In this document: positions 16,965-26,982 of the stretch, piece after piece | Layout: every line of letters begins with the position of its first letter | How positions within the stretch are numbered: the first letter of the stretch is position 1 | NCBI GenBank assembly: GCA_000212915.1 | Contig: CM001167.1 | Span: forward strand, 1,542,780-1,606,779 | DNA from: Bacteroides coprosuis DSM 18011 | Lineage (GTDB): Bacteria > Bacteroidota > Bacteroidia > Bacteroidales > Bacteroidaceae | Length of the DNA stretch: 64,000 bases | Direction of reading: 5' to 3' | Made by a program: the position numbers and the translations under genes | The notes under the pieces: generated by a model | The model's input: only the letters and a program-made list of their open reading frames with translations | Database searches by the model: none | What the model was told of the DNA's origin: nothing

Positions 16965-16999
16965 AATAAGCCCTAGAAATTAATCTAGGGCTTATTTTT
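16965..16999. terminator. Bidirectional terminator between gcvP and nitroreductase B
   Basis: AATAAGCCCTAGA and TCTAGGGCTTATT form a perfect 13-pair stem with A/T flanks on both sides, serving the two convergent genes. Confidence 0.85.
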
Positions 17000-17025
17000 A
17001 TTCGAATTTTTAAATAAGAACTACT

Positions 17026-17529
17026 TTATTTAAACACTTCGTGATGTACATTTTCTTCGTAAAACTTATCATGAGGTTCACGTTCTTGGTCGGCTACACC
17101 TATTGCTACAATAGCAATTGGCAAGATGTGCTTCGGAATATTGAACTCACGGCGTAAGTTATCTACAAACTCATCACTACCATAGGCTTCGAGCCATAAA
17201 CTACCTAAATCTAGGTAAGTGGCTTCAATAAGCATATTTTCTACGGCTGCACTACAGTTTTGGACAAGTAGCTTTTCATTGGTTTCCTTAGTAGTGTCTC
17301 CACACACTAAAATTACAGCACTTGCATTGTGAGAAGACTTGGCCCACTTTTGTGATTGTTCCAATTTTTTATGACCTTCGGCACTGCGGATTACTATAAA
17401 TTCCCATTCATTGGTGGCGAAAGCATTGGGTGCAGACATCCCTGCTTGAATAATCTTGTGAATCTTTTCGTCTGATACTTCTTCATTTTTGTACTTACGA
17501 ATACTTCTTCTCTTAAAAATTGCGTCCAT
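17026..17529 (-). CDS. Nitroreductase family oxidoreductase (paralogue B)
   Basis: This 167-residue enzyme is a close copy of the protein at 11161-11667. It keeps RRSIRKYKNEEVSDEKIHKI and APNAFATNEWEFIVI at the N-terminus and LGSLWLEAYGSDEFVDNLRREF in the second half. The FMN-binding residues are intact, so both copies are probably active. It is convergent with gcvP and has no close partner; a DUF3298-like gene lies 280 bases upstream on the same strand, the same gene types as around paralogue A. Confidence 0.88.
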   Translation of the reverse strand: MDAIFKRRSIRKYKNEEVSDEKIHKIIQAGMSAPNAFATNEWEFIVIRSAEGHKKLEQSQKWAKSSHNASAVILVCGDTTKETNEKLLVQNCSAAVENMLIEATYLDLGSLWLEAYGSDEFVDNLRREFNIPKHILPIAIVAIGVADQEREPHDKFYEENVHHEVFK

Positions 17530-17752
17530 AAATTTTCCTTTCGATACTAGTTTTACCCTATAGAAAGTAAGCTATCTTAGGCTCTGTTAAGGAGAGTTTT
17601 TAGTTTACCTTGGATTATGGGATTATTTGTTGAATAATACTACTAACAACAGGCTATCTATATGGTTCATCTATTTGTTGGTATTCTTTTCTGTTTTTAA
17701 GATAGGATGGACAGAGGATGCTGTAAAAGATAGAGTTATAAAAAATGGATAT

Positions 17753-17781
17753 AAAAAAAGGAAGTTTCTTAAGAAACCTCC
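17753..17781 (-). terminator. Terminator after the DUF3298-like gene B
   Basis: On the minus strand GGAGGTTTCTTAAGAAACTTCC folds on itself and is followed by seven T. It separates this gene from nitroreductase B downstream. Confidence 0.7.
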
Positions 17782-17806
17782 TTGCTAGAACGCGATGAAA
17801 GTGCAT

Positions 17807-18613
17807 TTATTTAGCCACAATCATTCTGATTGCTGTATTGTTTGTATTCATATATTGTTTCAAAGCTGAATAAGGTATTGTAATATTCAGGTCGCCTCTG
17901 GCATCAGAATTGAGTTCGTAGGGTTCATATATAAAGCGAATCCCTTTGGGCTCCAATACAAATTTTTCAGCAGGTTTAAGGCGAGTAATGTCAGCACCCA
18001 AATCTTTAATTTCCTCTTCTGATTCTACTCCAAAATACTCGAGCATACTCTCTTTTATTAATTGAGTTACTTGAGAATCTGTACCTTTCTTGAAAATATC
18101 GTGGTATGTTAAAACTTTGAAGTTGTAAAGGTCTAGGTTCACATATTGCGAACCAATAAGTCCGTTTCCACCATATTTACTATCAAACCAAGTAAACTGA
18201 TAAACCAACATACTATTCCAATAAGAAAGCAGTTGAGTAGAAAATTTCATGCTATAGCTGTATCGTCTGATGAGATCTTTTACAGGCACAGATGTCCTTT
18301 GTTTGTCCTCATTGTATTCCTTCTGAATATCTTTTACGTACAAATTGGTCTTATCTGTCAAGTATTTTTCCACAGCTTGCTCAGTAGAAAGATCTCCGTA
18401 TTTCTCTCCCAAAGCAGTAATGATGATTTCTCTATTTACAAAATTCTTTACTTTTTCATCTCCTGCACTAGCATAAGAGAGTTTAATATCGTGTTTGTAT
18501 TTAGGAGAAAACGAGCTATTTGAAATAGCATAATCATGTTGCCATTGTTTGGTTTCAAAAACAAGGCTTCCTCTGCTTTGAGCCCATCCACTTATTGAGT
18601 TGGCAATAAGCAT
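17807..18613 (-). CDS. DUF3298/RsiV-like secreted protein (paralogue B), signal peptide interrupted by a stop
   Basis: The 268-residue frame shares the layout of the lipoprotein at 11917: QWQHDYAISNSSF at the front, YVNLDLYNFKVLTYHDIF in the middle and LEPKGIRFIYEPYEL near the end. The available ATG (18613) leaves only MLIANSISGWAQ as a signal, too short to export the protein. In the same frame 12 codons upstream (18647-18649) is another ATG that would give MKIF, then a TAA stop at 18635-18637, then PFALLSLMLIA. Joined, this would be a normal signal peptide with an AQ cleavage site. So the gene is either inactivated by a nonsense change, or the base is a sequencing error. The upstream sequence beyond 18649 shows no better start. 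Confidence 0.65.
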   Translation of the reverse strand: MLIANSISGWAQSRGSLVFETKQWQHDYAISNSSFSPKYKHDIKLSYASAGDEKVKNFVNREIIITALGEKYGDLSTEQAVEKYLTDKTNLYVKDIQKEYNEDKQRTSVPVKDLIRRYSYSMKFSTQLLSYWNSMLVYQFTWFDSKYGGNGLIGSQYVNLDLYNFKVLTYHDIFKKGTDSQVTQLIKESMLEYFGVESEEEIKDLGADITRLKPAEKFVLEPKGIRFIYEPYELNSDARGDLNITIPYSALKQYMNTNNTAIRMIVAK

Positions 18614-18649
18614 AAGACTGAGTAGAGCAAACGGTTAAAAAATTTTCAT

Positions 18650-18991
18650 AATATAATCTATCTATGGGGTTGATATATTTATACGTTTTTTACAAAGTAA
18701 ACGATATATGTTAAGATATAATAGATTTCTTGTAAAATAAAATATTAGACTCAATAAAAGTAGAATAAGTAAAGATATTTTTATCTTGTATAAAATAAGA
18801 AGTTAGAAAGAAAAAGGTGATAAAATCTATATACGAAGCTTTTTGTAAATATCCTTTTGTTTTCTTATCTTCTAAGGTTGTAGAATTTAAAAGAAACAAT
18901 ATCAAGCTTTTCTTTGTTAATATTTACATACATTAAAACAACTCTGAATGGGTAGTTGAAGTAATAAAGAATAACACTAATAATAGAGTAT
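18650..18991. other. AT-rich intergenic gap before copA
   Basis: This is the divergent spacer between the DUF3298-like gene and copA. It is very AT-rich; short open frames on both strands look like chance. No metal-responsive operator could be recognised. Confidence 0.4.
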
Positions 18992-21220
18992 ATGAGCAAT
19001 ATCATACATAAAACATTTCCTGTTTTGAATATGCATACAGCTAGTTGTGCTACCAATGTGGAAAGAGCAATAAACGATGAGCCGGGCATTATCGAAACAA
19101 AAGTGAATCTGGTAAACAATACGGTATATATTAAATATGATAAAAAACATATTACAGTAGGCGAGATCAGAGCCGCCGTGCTTTCTGCTGGATATGATAT
19201 TATAATAGATCAAGAGCAACAGATATACCAACAAGAGCAAGAGCATACTAAGAGGTATCATCGTCTGCGTACGGAGGTAATTGGAGCTTGGGTGTTTACC
19301 GTTCCTATGTTATTGCTTTCAGTATCAAGAATCTTTGAGCATCTATCCTATACTAAATATATTATGTTACTCATCTCTCTTATGGTGTTGGTGCTTTTTG
19401 GACGAGAGTTTTTTGAAAATGCTTGGAAGCAGATGCGTAAAAAAATGTATCGCCTGGATTTACTAGTTGCAGTGAGTACTGGGGTAGCCTTTTTGTTTAG
19501 TGTATTCAATGTATTCTTTGCTGAGTTTTGGACTAGTAGAGGTTTCGAAGCACATACCTATTTTGAGCTGACTGTTATTATTACCACGTTTGTCATTACT
19601 GGTAAATTTATGGAAGCAAAAGCCAAGGGTAGTTCTACTCTGGCTATTCGTAACTTGATGGGACTTCGTCCTAAGTCTGCCCGTGTACTAAAAGGTGAGG
19701 AAAAAACAGATGTACCCTTGAAAGAACTGAAGGTAGGAGATCATATTATTGTACACCCAGGAGAAAAAATTCCAATTGATGGAATTGTAATAGATGGTGC
19801 ATCGTATGTAAATGAGAGTATGATTACGGGAGAACCTCTTCCTATAGAGAAAGGAGTGGGTTCTAAAGTAACGGCAGGTACGGTTAATCAGCGAGGTAAG
19901 TTTGTGGTTCGTGCCGAGAAAGTGGGAGAAGATACTTTTCTAGCCCAAATTATTCGAATGGTACAAGAAGCACAAAATACAAAAGCTCCCGTGAAACGTA
20001 TTGTCGATAAGGCTGTAGGGGTTTATTTGCCCATTGTAGCTGTAGTTGCCCTACTTACTTTTGGTGGCTGGGTGATTTTTGGTGGAGAATATAATGTAGC
20101 CAAAGGTGTACTTGCTGGGTTATCGGTTCTTATTATAGCCTGTCCATGTGCCTTAGGTTTGGCTACCCCAATAGCTCTTTGGGTGGGTATCAATAAAGGG
20201 GCAAACCATCATATCCTAATAAAAGATGCCGTAGCTCTAGAGCAAACGCCTCAAATAGATACTTTAGTTCTTGATAAAACAGGTACCATTACAGAGGGTT
20301 CACCTACAATTGTGGGTTGGCTTTGGGCTACTCGTCAAGACAAAGAAGATGAGTACAAGCAAATCTTATTAGCGGCCGAAGCAAAGTCGGATAATCCACT
20401 AGCACTTTCTTTGATGGAAGAGTTGGCAATTCAACAAAATGTGAAGCCTGTAGATTTAGATTCGTATGTTAACTTACCAGGAAAAGGAATTATTGTAAAA
20501 TACCAAGGAGATAAATATTGGGTAGGTGGAAAACGACTAAAAGAAGAACATAACGCAGAAATTAACGGACCACTGAATGAGATGTTAGTCCGTTATGAAG
20601 GTAAAGGTTACGGAATAGTTTACTTTGGAAAAGACAATGAACTACTTGCCATCATAGCTATAGCCGATCAGATGAAACCGACATCTATTAGTGCAATCAA
20701 AGAATTGCGCCGAATGGGATTGTCTGTAACTATGCTTACGGGGGATAGCGAACGATCTGCTCAGGCAGTGGCTCATAAACTAACGATACAATCAGTAAAG
20801 GCAGAGGTTCTTCCTGATGAAAAAGAATCTTACATTCGTGGGTTACAACAACAAGGTAAGAAGGTGGCTATGGTAGGCGATGGTATCAACGACTCTCAAG
20901 CTCTGGCTTGTGCTGATGTAAGTATTGCTATGGGGAAAGGTACAGATATTGCCATGAACGTGGCAATGATTACTCTAATGACATCCGATTTATCTTTACT
21001 TCCTCGCACTATTCGACTGTCTAAGCGAACTGTCAAATTGATTAAGCAGAATCTGTTTTGGGCATTTATATTTAATGTTATTGCTATTCCTATAGCTGCA
21101 GGCGTATTCTACCCAGTGAGTGGTTTCTTATTAAACCCAATGATTGCTGGTGTAGCAATGACTTTATCCTCTGTTTCTGTAGTATTAAACTCATTTTTCT
21201 TTGATAGAGGAAAATTGTAA
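18992..21220 (+). CDS. copA: Copper-exporting P1B-type ATPase
   Basis: This inner-membrane pump of 742 residues exports Cu(I). Domains in order: one N-terminal heavy-metal-associated domain (residues 1-70), membrane helices, an actuator loop with TGEPLPIEK, the membrane metal site CPC in [11 protein letters not shown], the phosphorylation motif DKTGT, the ATP-binding region with a PGKG loop, and [11 protein letters not shown], then two last helices. The N-terminal metal site is odd: where the family has CxxC the sequence is NMHTASC, so the first cysteine is a threonine. The transport site itself is intact. A strong terminator follows, and an AraC gene is convergent. Confidence 0.93.
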   Translation: MSNIIHKTFPVLNMHTASCATNVERAINDEPGIIETKVNLVNNTVYIKYDKKHITVGEIRAAVLSAGYDIIIDQEQQIYQQEQEHTKRYHRLRTEVIGAWVFTVPMLLLSVSRIFEHLSYTKYIMLLISLMVLVLFGREFFENAWKQMRKKMYRLDLLVAVSTGVAFLFSVFNVFFAEFWTSRGFEAHTYFELTVIITTFVITGKFMEAKAKGSSTLAIRNLMGLRPKSARVLKGEEKTDVPLKELKVGDHIIVHPGEKIPIDGIVIDGASYVNESMITGEPLPIEKGVGSKVTAGTVNQRGKFVVRAEKVGEDTFLAQIIRMVQEAQNTKAPVKRIVDKAVGVYLPIVAVVALLTFGGWVIFGGEYNVAKGVLAGLSVLIIACPCALGLATPIALWVGINKGANHHILIKDAVALEQTPQIDTLVLDKTGTITEGSPTIVGWLWATRQDKEDEYKQILLAAEAKSDNPLALSLMEELAIQQNVKPVDLDSYVNLPGKGIIVKYQGDKYWVGGKRLKEEHNAEINGPLNEMLVRYEGKGYGIVYFGKDNELLAIIAIADQMKPTSISAIKELRRMGLSVTMLTGDSERSAQAVAHKLTIQSVKAEVLPDEKESYIRGLQQQGKKVAMVGDGINDSQALACADVSIAMGKGTDIAMNVAMITLMTSDLSLLPRTIRLSKRTVKLIKQNLFWAFIFNVIAIPIAAGVFYPVSGFLLNPMIAGVAMTLSSVSVVLNSFFFDRGKL

Positions 21221-21243
21221 TAGATGATATAACCTAAAAAAAG

Positions 21244-21286
21244 ATCCCGATATGATGCGAGTTGCTTCATATCGGGATTTATTTTT
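21244..21286. terminator. Terminator between copA and the AraC gene
   Basis: ATCCCGATATGA (21244-21255) pairs perfectly with TCATATCGGGAT (21267-21278), followed by a T-rich run. It may serve both convergent genes. Confidence 0.8.
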
Positions 21287-21314
21287 ATTAAAGTTTAATA
21301 TTCAATTATTATCT

Positions 21315-22178
21315 CTAATCGTTCATTTGCTTATAACTTAATGGACTCATGCCCACGTAGCGTTTAAAGTATTTGCCAAAGAATGATGCCGTAGGAAAGT
21401 TGAGTGCATATGCAATCTCTTGTACAGACATATTCGTTGATTTTAGTTTAGCTTTAGCATCCATAATAACTACACTTGCAATTAAATCAAGAACTGTTCC
21501 TCCTGTTACTTGTCGTACAGTAGTACTCAGGTGTTGTGGAGTTAAGTCCAGTTTCTTAGCATAGAATTGAGCTCTACGTTGTTTGGTGTAATTTTGTGTG
21601 ATAAGATGCAGAAGATCCCTATATATTTCCTCTTGACGATTTCTCGCAATAGGTTCATAAGGTCGGGTGTCATACATATTTACAACTCCTATTAAGATTG
21701 CACACATAGAATGATGTATGATGCTCGGGTGAATTTGCATCTTTTCGTCGTTGGATACATTGGACCATAGAGTAAGAAAATCTTCAAGATGTTTCAATAG
21801 GTGTCCTTCAACATGAATAATAGGCTTCTCTACCATCTTATGGTAAGAAGTTGCTGCTATTTCCATTAAGTTAACCTGACTAATCGTGTTTGCCGAAAAA
21901 CCAATAAAGCTCATCTTAACTGGACTAATCGCTTCTTTAAATTGGATGATAGTACCAGGTAGAAGTGTAATAAAATCTCCTTCTTTTACGGTGTAATCAA
22001 TTAAATTAATTGTTACCTTCATTGAGCCTTTTAAACAGAGTGCAAAAATCCCAGCCTTTAATTTACAGGCTTGTTTATAGAGATTTAGCAAATCTTCTGT
22101 TATATTGTGCCACGCAAGTACATTACTTGGTAGGTCCACTTGTGGAAAATCGAAATCTAAATTAATTTTGCTTGCCAT
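21315..22178 (-). CDS. AraC family transcriptional regulator
   Basis: The protein has 287 residues: an N-terminal cupin-like sensor part (CLKGSMKVTINLIDYTVKEGDFITLLPGTII) and a C-terminal AraC double helix-turn-helix. The latter includes KLDLTPQHLSTTVRQVTG, then MSVQEIAYALNFPTASFFGKYFKRYVGMSPLSY, which is the family signature. Targets are unknown. It is divergent from lipB, 125 to 155 bases away, and convergent with copA. Nothing shows it controls either. Confidence 0.92.
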   Translation of the reverse strand: MASKINLDFDFPQVDLPSNVLAWHNITEDLLNLYKQACKLKAGIFALCLKGSMKVTINLIDYTVKEGDFITLLPGTIIQFKEAISPVKMSFIGFSANTISQVNLMEIAATSYHKMVEKPIIHVEGHLLKHLEDFLTLWSNVSNDEKMQIHPSIIHHSMCAILIGVVNMYDTRPYEPIARNRQEEIYRDLLHLITQNYTKQRRAQFYAKKLDLTPQHLSTTVRQVTGGTVLDLIASVVIMDAKAKLKSTNMSVQEIAYALNFPTASFFGKYFKRYVGMSPLSYKQMND

Positions 22179-22333
22179 ATTAGCAAATATAATATTAATT
22201 ATTAACTCTAAATTAGTTGCTTTCTATAATTTAAAAATTATTTGTTGCGAGTATTAAAAATGAGTCTATTATTAGGGATTAAAGTTTCTTTTTTAATACA
22301 AAAATGTTTCGGAGTTATTTATTTTATAAATCT

Positions 22334-23011
22334 ATGAAGACTATTACCGAAAATTGGAATATCATCACCTATGCCGAAGCATGGGAAAAACAGACTGAAT
22401 ATTTTAATGAAATCATTGATGCAAAAGTCAATAACAAACCACATACCAATACGTTAATCTTCTGTGAGCATCCTCATGTTTATACAATCGGGAAACATGG
22501 TAAGGATGCCAACTTATTAATCAATGATCAATTCTTAAAGCAGATACAAGCATCCTACTTTCATATTGATAGAGGAGGAGATATCACTTATCACGGACCA
22601 GGGCAAATAGTGTGTTACCCAATAATCGATTTGGAGGATTATCACTTGGGTTTGAAGGAGTATATTCATCTTCTCGAGGAAGCAGTTATTCAAACTTGTC
22701 GCCATTATGGTGTGGAGGCTGGAAGACTCGAAAAGGCTACTGGAGTGTGGCTCGATGCTCATCAACCTACCGCTCGAAAGATATGTGCGATAGGGGTGCG
22801 TTGCAGTAGATATGTCAGTATGCATGGTCTAGCTTTCAACGTAAATACTAATTTAAATTATTTCAACTATATCAACCCCTGTGGGTTTGTAGATAAAGGT
22901 GTAACTTCTCTCTCCAAAGAGCTAGGAAAAGAAATACCTTTAAAAGAAGCAGAAAAGGTATTGGAAGAACATCTGCTAAAATTGCTGAATGATCAGGTCT
23001 CTGTAAAATAA
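22334..23011 (+). CDS. lipB: Lipoyl(octanoyl) transferase
   Basis: LipB moves octanoate from acyl carrier protein to lipoyl domains, the first step of making protein-bound lipoate. The family signature GGDITYHGPGQIVCYPI is present at about residues 70-86. The catalytic cysteine region is KICAIGVRCSRYVSMHGLAFNV, and the conserved lysine is in ARKICAIG. I take the start at 22334 (MKTITENW), since the ten codons before it (from 22304) do not look like the family and lie in a likely leader. The product has 225 residues. Confidence 0.95.
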   Translation: MKTITENWNIITYAEAWEKQTEYFNEIIDAKVNNKPHTNTLIFCEHPHVYTIGKHGKDANLLINDQFLKQIQASYFHIDRGGDITYHGPGQIVCYPIIDLEDYHLGLKEYIHLLEEAVIQTCRHYGVEAGRLEKATGVWLDAHQPTARKICAIGVRCSRYVSMHGLAFNVNTNLNYFNYINPCGFVDKGVTSLSKELGKEIPLKEAEKVLEEHLLKLLNDQVSVK

Positions 23012-23185
23012 GGAGAAATAAATTGGGGGCATTGAGCGGGTTGTTATCTGTACGAAGTGTGTATTTAGAGGCATTTCTTGTTAGATAATAATTTTTACTC
23101 AAGGGTACTAGGTATCATTGCATATTAATTTGTATTTTTGCCTTTCAAACTGAATAATCAATATTTTTATAATAATTAATAGATA

Positions 23186-24667
23186 ATGGCGAAAGAACTG
23201 AAAGATCTCACCAAACGTAGCGTGAACTACTCTCAGTGGTATAACGAATTGGTGGTAAAGGCTGATTTGGCAGAGCAATCGGCTGTGCGTGGTTGTATGG
23301 TAATTAAACCATACGGATACGCTATTTGGGAAAAAATGCAGCGTCAACTAGACGATATGTTTAAGGAAACTGGACACGTAAATGCTTACTTCCCGTTGCT
23401 TATCCCGAAATCATTCTTGAGCCGTGAAGCTGATCACGTAGAAGGGTTTGCTAAAGAATGTGCTGTAGTAACCCACTATCGTTTGAAAAATGCGGAAGAC
23501 GGCTCAGGTGTAGTCGTTGACCCCGAAGCGAAACTAGAAGAAGAACTTATTATACGTCCTACTTCCGAAACAATCATTTGGAATACTTACAAGAATTGGA
23601 TCCAATCTTATCGTGATCTTCCTATCCTTTGTAACCAATGGGCAAACGTATTCCGATGGGAAATGCGTACTCGTTTATTCCTTCGTACTGCTGAGTTTTT
23701 ATGGCAAGAAGGTCATACAGCTCACGAAACCCGTGAAGAAGCAGAAGAAGAAACAGTGAAGATGCTTAATGTATATTCAGAGTTTGCTGAAAAATACATG
23801 GCAGTACCTGTGGTTAAAGGGGTGAAAACTGCAAGCGAACGTTTTGCTGGTGCTCTTGATACTTATACTATTGAAGCAATGATGCAAGATGGTAAAGCTC
23901 TTCAAAGTGGTACTTCTCACTTCCTTGGTCAAAACTTTGCGAAAGCTTTTGATGTGAAGTTTGTGAATCGTGAAAATCAATTAGAATATGTATGGGCTAC
24001 CTCTTGGGGTGTATCTACTCGTCTGATGGGTGCGTTAATCATGACACACTCAGATGATAATGGTCTTGTACTACCTCCTGCACTAGCTCCAATTCAAGTG
24101 GTAATTGTTCCTATCTTTAAGGGTGAAGAACAACTAGCTAAGATTGATGAAAGAGTGAATCCGATTATCAATAAGTTGAAAGGCATGGGTGTATCTGTAA
24201 AATATGACAATGCAGACAACAAGCGTCCAGGCTTTAAATTTGCTGATTATGAATTGAAAGGTGTTCCTGTTCGTTTGGTATTGGGTGCTCGTGACCTTGA
24301 AAATGGTACTATCGAAGTAATGCGTCGTGATACTCTAGAGAAAACAACTCACTCTATCGAGGGTATCGAAGAGTACGTAAAAGATCTTCTAGATGAAATG
24401 CAACAGAATATCTTTAAAAAAGCATTTGATTTCCGTACAGCTCATACTTTTGAAGTAGATACTTACGAAGAATTCAAAGAAAAACTAGATAAAGGTGGTT
24501 TTGTTCTAGCTCACTGGGATGGTACTCCCGAAACAGAAGCTCAAATCAAGGAAGAAACAAAAGCAACCATTCGTTGTATTCCTTTGGATGGCGATAAAAC
24601 TCCTGGCAAATGTATGGTAACAGGTAAACCATCTAAATGCAGAGTCGTATTTGCTCGTTCTTATTAA
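23186..24667 (+). CDS. proS: Prolyl-tRNA synthetase, archaeal/eukaryotic type
   Basis: The class II synthetase charges tRNA-Pro. At 493 residues it is the short form without the bacterial editing insertion, common in Bacteroidetes. Motif 2 is seen in [31 protein letters not shown]. Motif 3 is in [29 protein letters not shown]. The anticodon-binding domain follows, and the zinc-binding-like C-terminus ends [29 protein letters not shown] box lies at 23133-23140, 46 bases before the start. A terminator follows. Confidence 0.97.
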   Translation: MAKELKDLTKRSVNYSQWYNELVVKADLAEQSAVRGCMVIKPYGYAIWEKMQRQLDDMFKETGHVNAYFPLLIPKSFLSREADHVEGFAKECAVVTHYRLKNAEDGSGVVVDPEAKLEEELIIRPTSETIIWNTYKNWIQSYRDLPILCNQWANVFRWEMRTRLFLRTAEFLWQEGHTAHETREEAEEETVKMLNVYSEFAEKYMAVPVVKGVKTASERFAGALDTYTIEAMMQDGKALQSGTSHFLGQNFAKAFDVKFVNRENQLEYVWATSWGVSTRLMGALIMTHSDDNGLVLPPALAPIQVVIVPIFKGEEQLAKIDERVNPIINKLKGMGVSVKYDNADNKRPGFKFADYELKGVPVRLVLGARDLENGTIEVMRRDTLEKTTHSIEGIEEYVKDLLDEMQQNIFKKAFDFRTAHTFEVDTYEEFKEKLDKGGFVLAHWDGTPETEAQIKEETKATIRCIPLDGDKTPGKCMVTGKPSKCRVVFARSY

Positions 24668-24695
24668 TTCAATAAGAAGCAATAATGATATTGAA

Positions 24696-24729
24696 GGGTA
24701 TGTCTTTTATTAGGCATACCCTTTTTTTT
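24696..24729 (+). terminator. Terminator after proS
   Basis: GGGTATG and CATACCC close a hairpin, followed by eight T. Confidence 0.8.
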
Positions 24730-24821
24730 GGAATAAGTTGTATAATAATTTACTTATCTATTAAACTATGTATCGGTCGACTTGTTATAATCATCAAATA
24801 CCAAAAGAGAGGATAGAGAAT

Positions 24822-25466
24822 ATGAAAGCAATAGTAATAGGGGCCACAGGTGCTACTGGTAGAGAATTGGTCAAACAGCTTCTAGCTAAGGAATGGGTTT
24901 CGGAAGTAGTTGCTCTAGTAGCTCGTAAAAAACTGCCCGATCACGGAAAGTTAAATCAACAAATTATTGATTTTGATAAGATAGAAGAGTATGCAGATTT
25001 GATTAAAGGTGATATTGCTTTTACTTGTATGGGAACTACTTTAAAGATTGCCGGTAGTAAAGAGGCTCAGTGGAAGGTGGATTATGATTATCAATATCAG
25101 TTTGCCCAAATAGCCAAAAGAAACGGGGTTCCTACCTTTGTTTTATTGTCGGCAATGAATGCAGATTCTCGCTCTTCGGTTTTTTATAGTAAGATGAAGG
25201 GCAAGCTAGAAGAGAGTATTGTTAATCTTGATTTTAGTAGATTAATTATCTTTCATCCAAGTCTGTTGATTCGTCCAAATACAGATCTACCATTAGAAAA
25301 ACTGAGTGCTAATATACTTAATGGACTCAACAAGATAGGTTTGCTTAAAAAATATAAGCCTCTTAGAGTGAGTGATGTAGCTACTGCTATGATAGAATCT
25401 ACCCATCATTTTAATCATAAAATAAACAGAATAGAAGTTGAAGATATATTGACTCTTATAAAATAG
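24822..25466 (+). CDS. NAD(P)-binding Rossmann oxidoreductase-like protein
   Basis: This 214-residue protein starts directly with the dinucleotide-binding loop IVIGATGATGRELVKQLL, the atypical short-chain form (GxxGxxG). It then has DIAFTCMGTTLKIAGSKEAQWKVDYDY and LLSAMNADSRSSVFYSKMKGKLEESI, close to the HTATIP2/TIP30-like and NAD(P)H-binding families. A YxxMK motif sits where the catalytic Tyr-Lys would be. The upstream codons from 24768 (MYRSTCYNHQ) are unlike the family, and an AG-rich stretch precedes the chosen ATG at 24822. Substrate unknown. Confidence 0.82.
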   Translation: MKAIVIGATGATGRELVKQLLAKEWVSEVVALVARKKLPDHGKLNQQIIDFDKIEEYADLIKGDIAFTCMGTTLKIAGSKEAQWKVDYDYQYQFAQIAKRNGVPTFVLLSAMNADSRSSVFYSKMKGKLEESIVNLDFSRLIIFHPSLLIRPNTDLPLEKLSANILNGLNKIGLLKKYKPLRVSDVATAMIESTHHFNHKINRIEVEDILTLIK

Positions 25467-25989
25467 ATAGGAGGAAGATAGATTTTACTAGATAGCAGAC
25501 CTGTATAAGCTTTTATACGGGTCTTTTTTATGTAAACGAATCTCCTTTTGTTACAGAAATGAAAAATGAGACAAACTGGTGTGCCTTTTTTTGAATAAGA
25601 TTACTTAACAGAAATAGCGTATGTGCAAGATGTTAGAGAGTAATTGCATAAGCAATAAACCAGATGAATTGCAGAGTATTTAAAGAGCTCCTTATGGTTC
25701 TTTATTATTGAAAAATAGAGTAGTTGATAAGCACTTAGTAAAAGTGAGAGGGGAGGGTAGCTTGTTTTTATTGCTTAACTACCTATACAGTTTTCTATAT
25801 TTATTAGAGTCTATAAATGTTTTAGACTGTATTAAGAGTGCGTTTCCCTCTCTTTTCTACACAGTTTAAAAATCTATTTATCCTGCTCTTAGAACTGTTT
25901 TTTTGTTGAAAATGATAGTTTTGAAATGTGATCTAGTTAGTAAAATAGTTTGCAACCAGACAAATAATATTCATTTAAAGAAAAGAATT
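25467..25989. other. Intergenic gap before carbonic anhydrase 1
   Basis: The gap holds the terminator at 25497-25530. The rest shows no supported gene or RNA; the frame that extends the carbonic anhydrase upstream to 25903 is unlike the family. Confidence 0.5.
25497..25530 (+). terminator. Terminator after the Rossmann oxidoreductase gene
   Basis: AGACCTGTATAA pairs with TTATACGGGTCT (one G-U pair), followed by a T run. Confidence 0.75.
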
Positions 25990-26625
25990 ATGTCAGTAAA
26001 AATAGAAGATCTATTCAAATATAATCAAGAATGGGTAAATAAGAAACTTAACTTAGATCCTGATTTCTTCGATAAACTATCTGAAGGGCAAAGTCCAGAA
26101 GTTCTGTATATAGGTTGTTCTGACAGTCGAGTTACTGCCGAAAATATAATAGGAGCTCGACCAGGTGATTTGTTTGTGCACCGTAATGTTGCGAATTTAG
26201 TAGTGGAAGGAGATATTAATGGAATGTCAGTTATTACTTATGCACTAGATCATCTTAAAGTAAAACACATCATTGTGGTGGGACACTATCATTGTGGAGG
26301 CATTGAGGCAGCTATGGCTCCTGGAGATTTGGGTGTACTCAATGCTTGGCTGGTACATATTCGAAACGTCTATCGTTTGCACCAACAAGAGCTAGATGCG
26401 ATTGAAGATGATCATTTACGTAATGGTAGGTTAGTAGAATTAAATGTTGTAGAGCAATGTATAAACATTACTAAAACGGCAGTATTTCAGAGAGCTCGTA
26501 AAGAGTATGGAGTGGAGATTCATTCGTGGGTATTCGATATTCATACGGGTAAGATTATTGATTTAGAATATGATATAGAGAAGTATTGGAAACTTGCTGA
26601 ACCTATTTATAGACTAATAGGCTAA
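25990..26625 (+). CDS. Beta-class carbonic anhydrase 1
   Basis: The enzyme interconverts CO2 and bicarbonate in the cytoplasm. With the start at 25990 (MSVKIEDLFKYNQEW) it has 211 residues, matching its paralogue. The zinc ligands are Cys43 (IGCSDSR), His99 and Cys102 (GHYHCGG), and the Asp45-Arg47 dyad is present, so it is a complete active site. A second copy lies at 34377-34973. Two beta enzymes in one genome region suggest either different expression or recent duplication. A very strong terminator follows the stop by about 50 bases. Confidence 0.93.
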   Translation: MSVKIEDLFKYNQEWVNKKLNLDPDFFDKLSEGQSPEVLYIGCSDSRVTAENIIGARPGDLFVHRNVANLVVEGDINGMSVITYALDHLKVKHIIVVGHYHCGGIEAAMAPGDLGVLNAWLVHIRNVYRLHQQELDAIEDDHLRNGRLVELNVVEQCINITKTAVFQRARKEYGVEIHSWVFDIHTGKIIDLEYDIEKYWKLAEPIYRLIG

Positions 26626-26673
26626 TCATAATAAGTTCTGATTTTGTGAGTATTACTAATTTTTAAGCATGGT

Positions 26674-26707
26674 GGGGCTGTCAAAAAAGATTGACAGCCC
26701 CATTTTT
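26674..26707 (+). terminator. Terminator after carbonic anhydrase 1
   Basis: GGGGCTGTCA and TGACAGCCCC form a perfect ten-pair stem, followed by ATTTTTT. Confidence 0.85.
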
Positions 26708-26735
26708 TAGTCTATTTCATTTGAAAAGGTAGCTG

Positions 26736-26836
26736 CTATCCTTGTCAAAAAGGTGGTTCTGTCAGGATTAAAAACAAATCATGTCGGTGTCAAGAGGAGA
26801 TCATGTCGGTGTCAAGAGAAGATTATGTCGGTGTCA
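26736..26836 (-). repeat. 22-base-period repeat cluster B (motif TGACACCGACAT, minus strand)
   Basis: Read on the minus strand there are perfect copies at 26781-26792, 26803-26814 and 26825-26836, exactly 22 bases apart. Two decayed copies may precede them at 26759-26770 (7 of 12) and 26736-26747 (8 of 12). Confidence 0.8.
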
Positions 26837-26905
26837 GAATATATGGATCTTCCTTTAATAATAGTCGATATTGTGGTAATAAATCGGTCTGAGTTTAGTC
26901 AAAAA

Positions 26906-26944
26906 AATAAGGGAGAACTAGGTAAAGTTCTCCCTTATTTTTTA
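26906..26944. terminator. Bidirectional terminator downstream of ompH
   Basis: AATAAGGGAGAAC and GTTCTCCCTTATT make a perfect 13-pair stem with A-rich and T-rich flanks. It ends ompH on the minus strand. Confidence 0.85.
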
Positions 26945-26982
26945 TTTCCTAATAGTTCTATGAATAGGAAACACGTCTAAAT

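Larger units (their letters stand above)
26626..26982. other. Convergent gap with repeats and terminators
   Basis: Between carbonic anhydrase 1 and ompH lie two strong terminators and repeat cluster B (26736-26836), each listed separately. The 75-codon open frame over the repeats is a by-product of their periodicity and is not a gene. Confidence 0.6.

Noticed and set aside
26753..26980. 75-codon frame across repeat cluster B
   Set aside because: The frame exists only because the repeats have no stop in that phase; it ends inside a bidirectional terminator.
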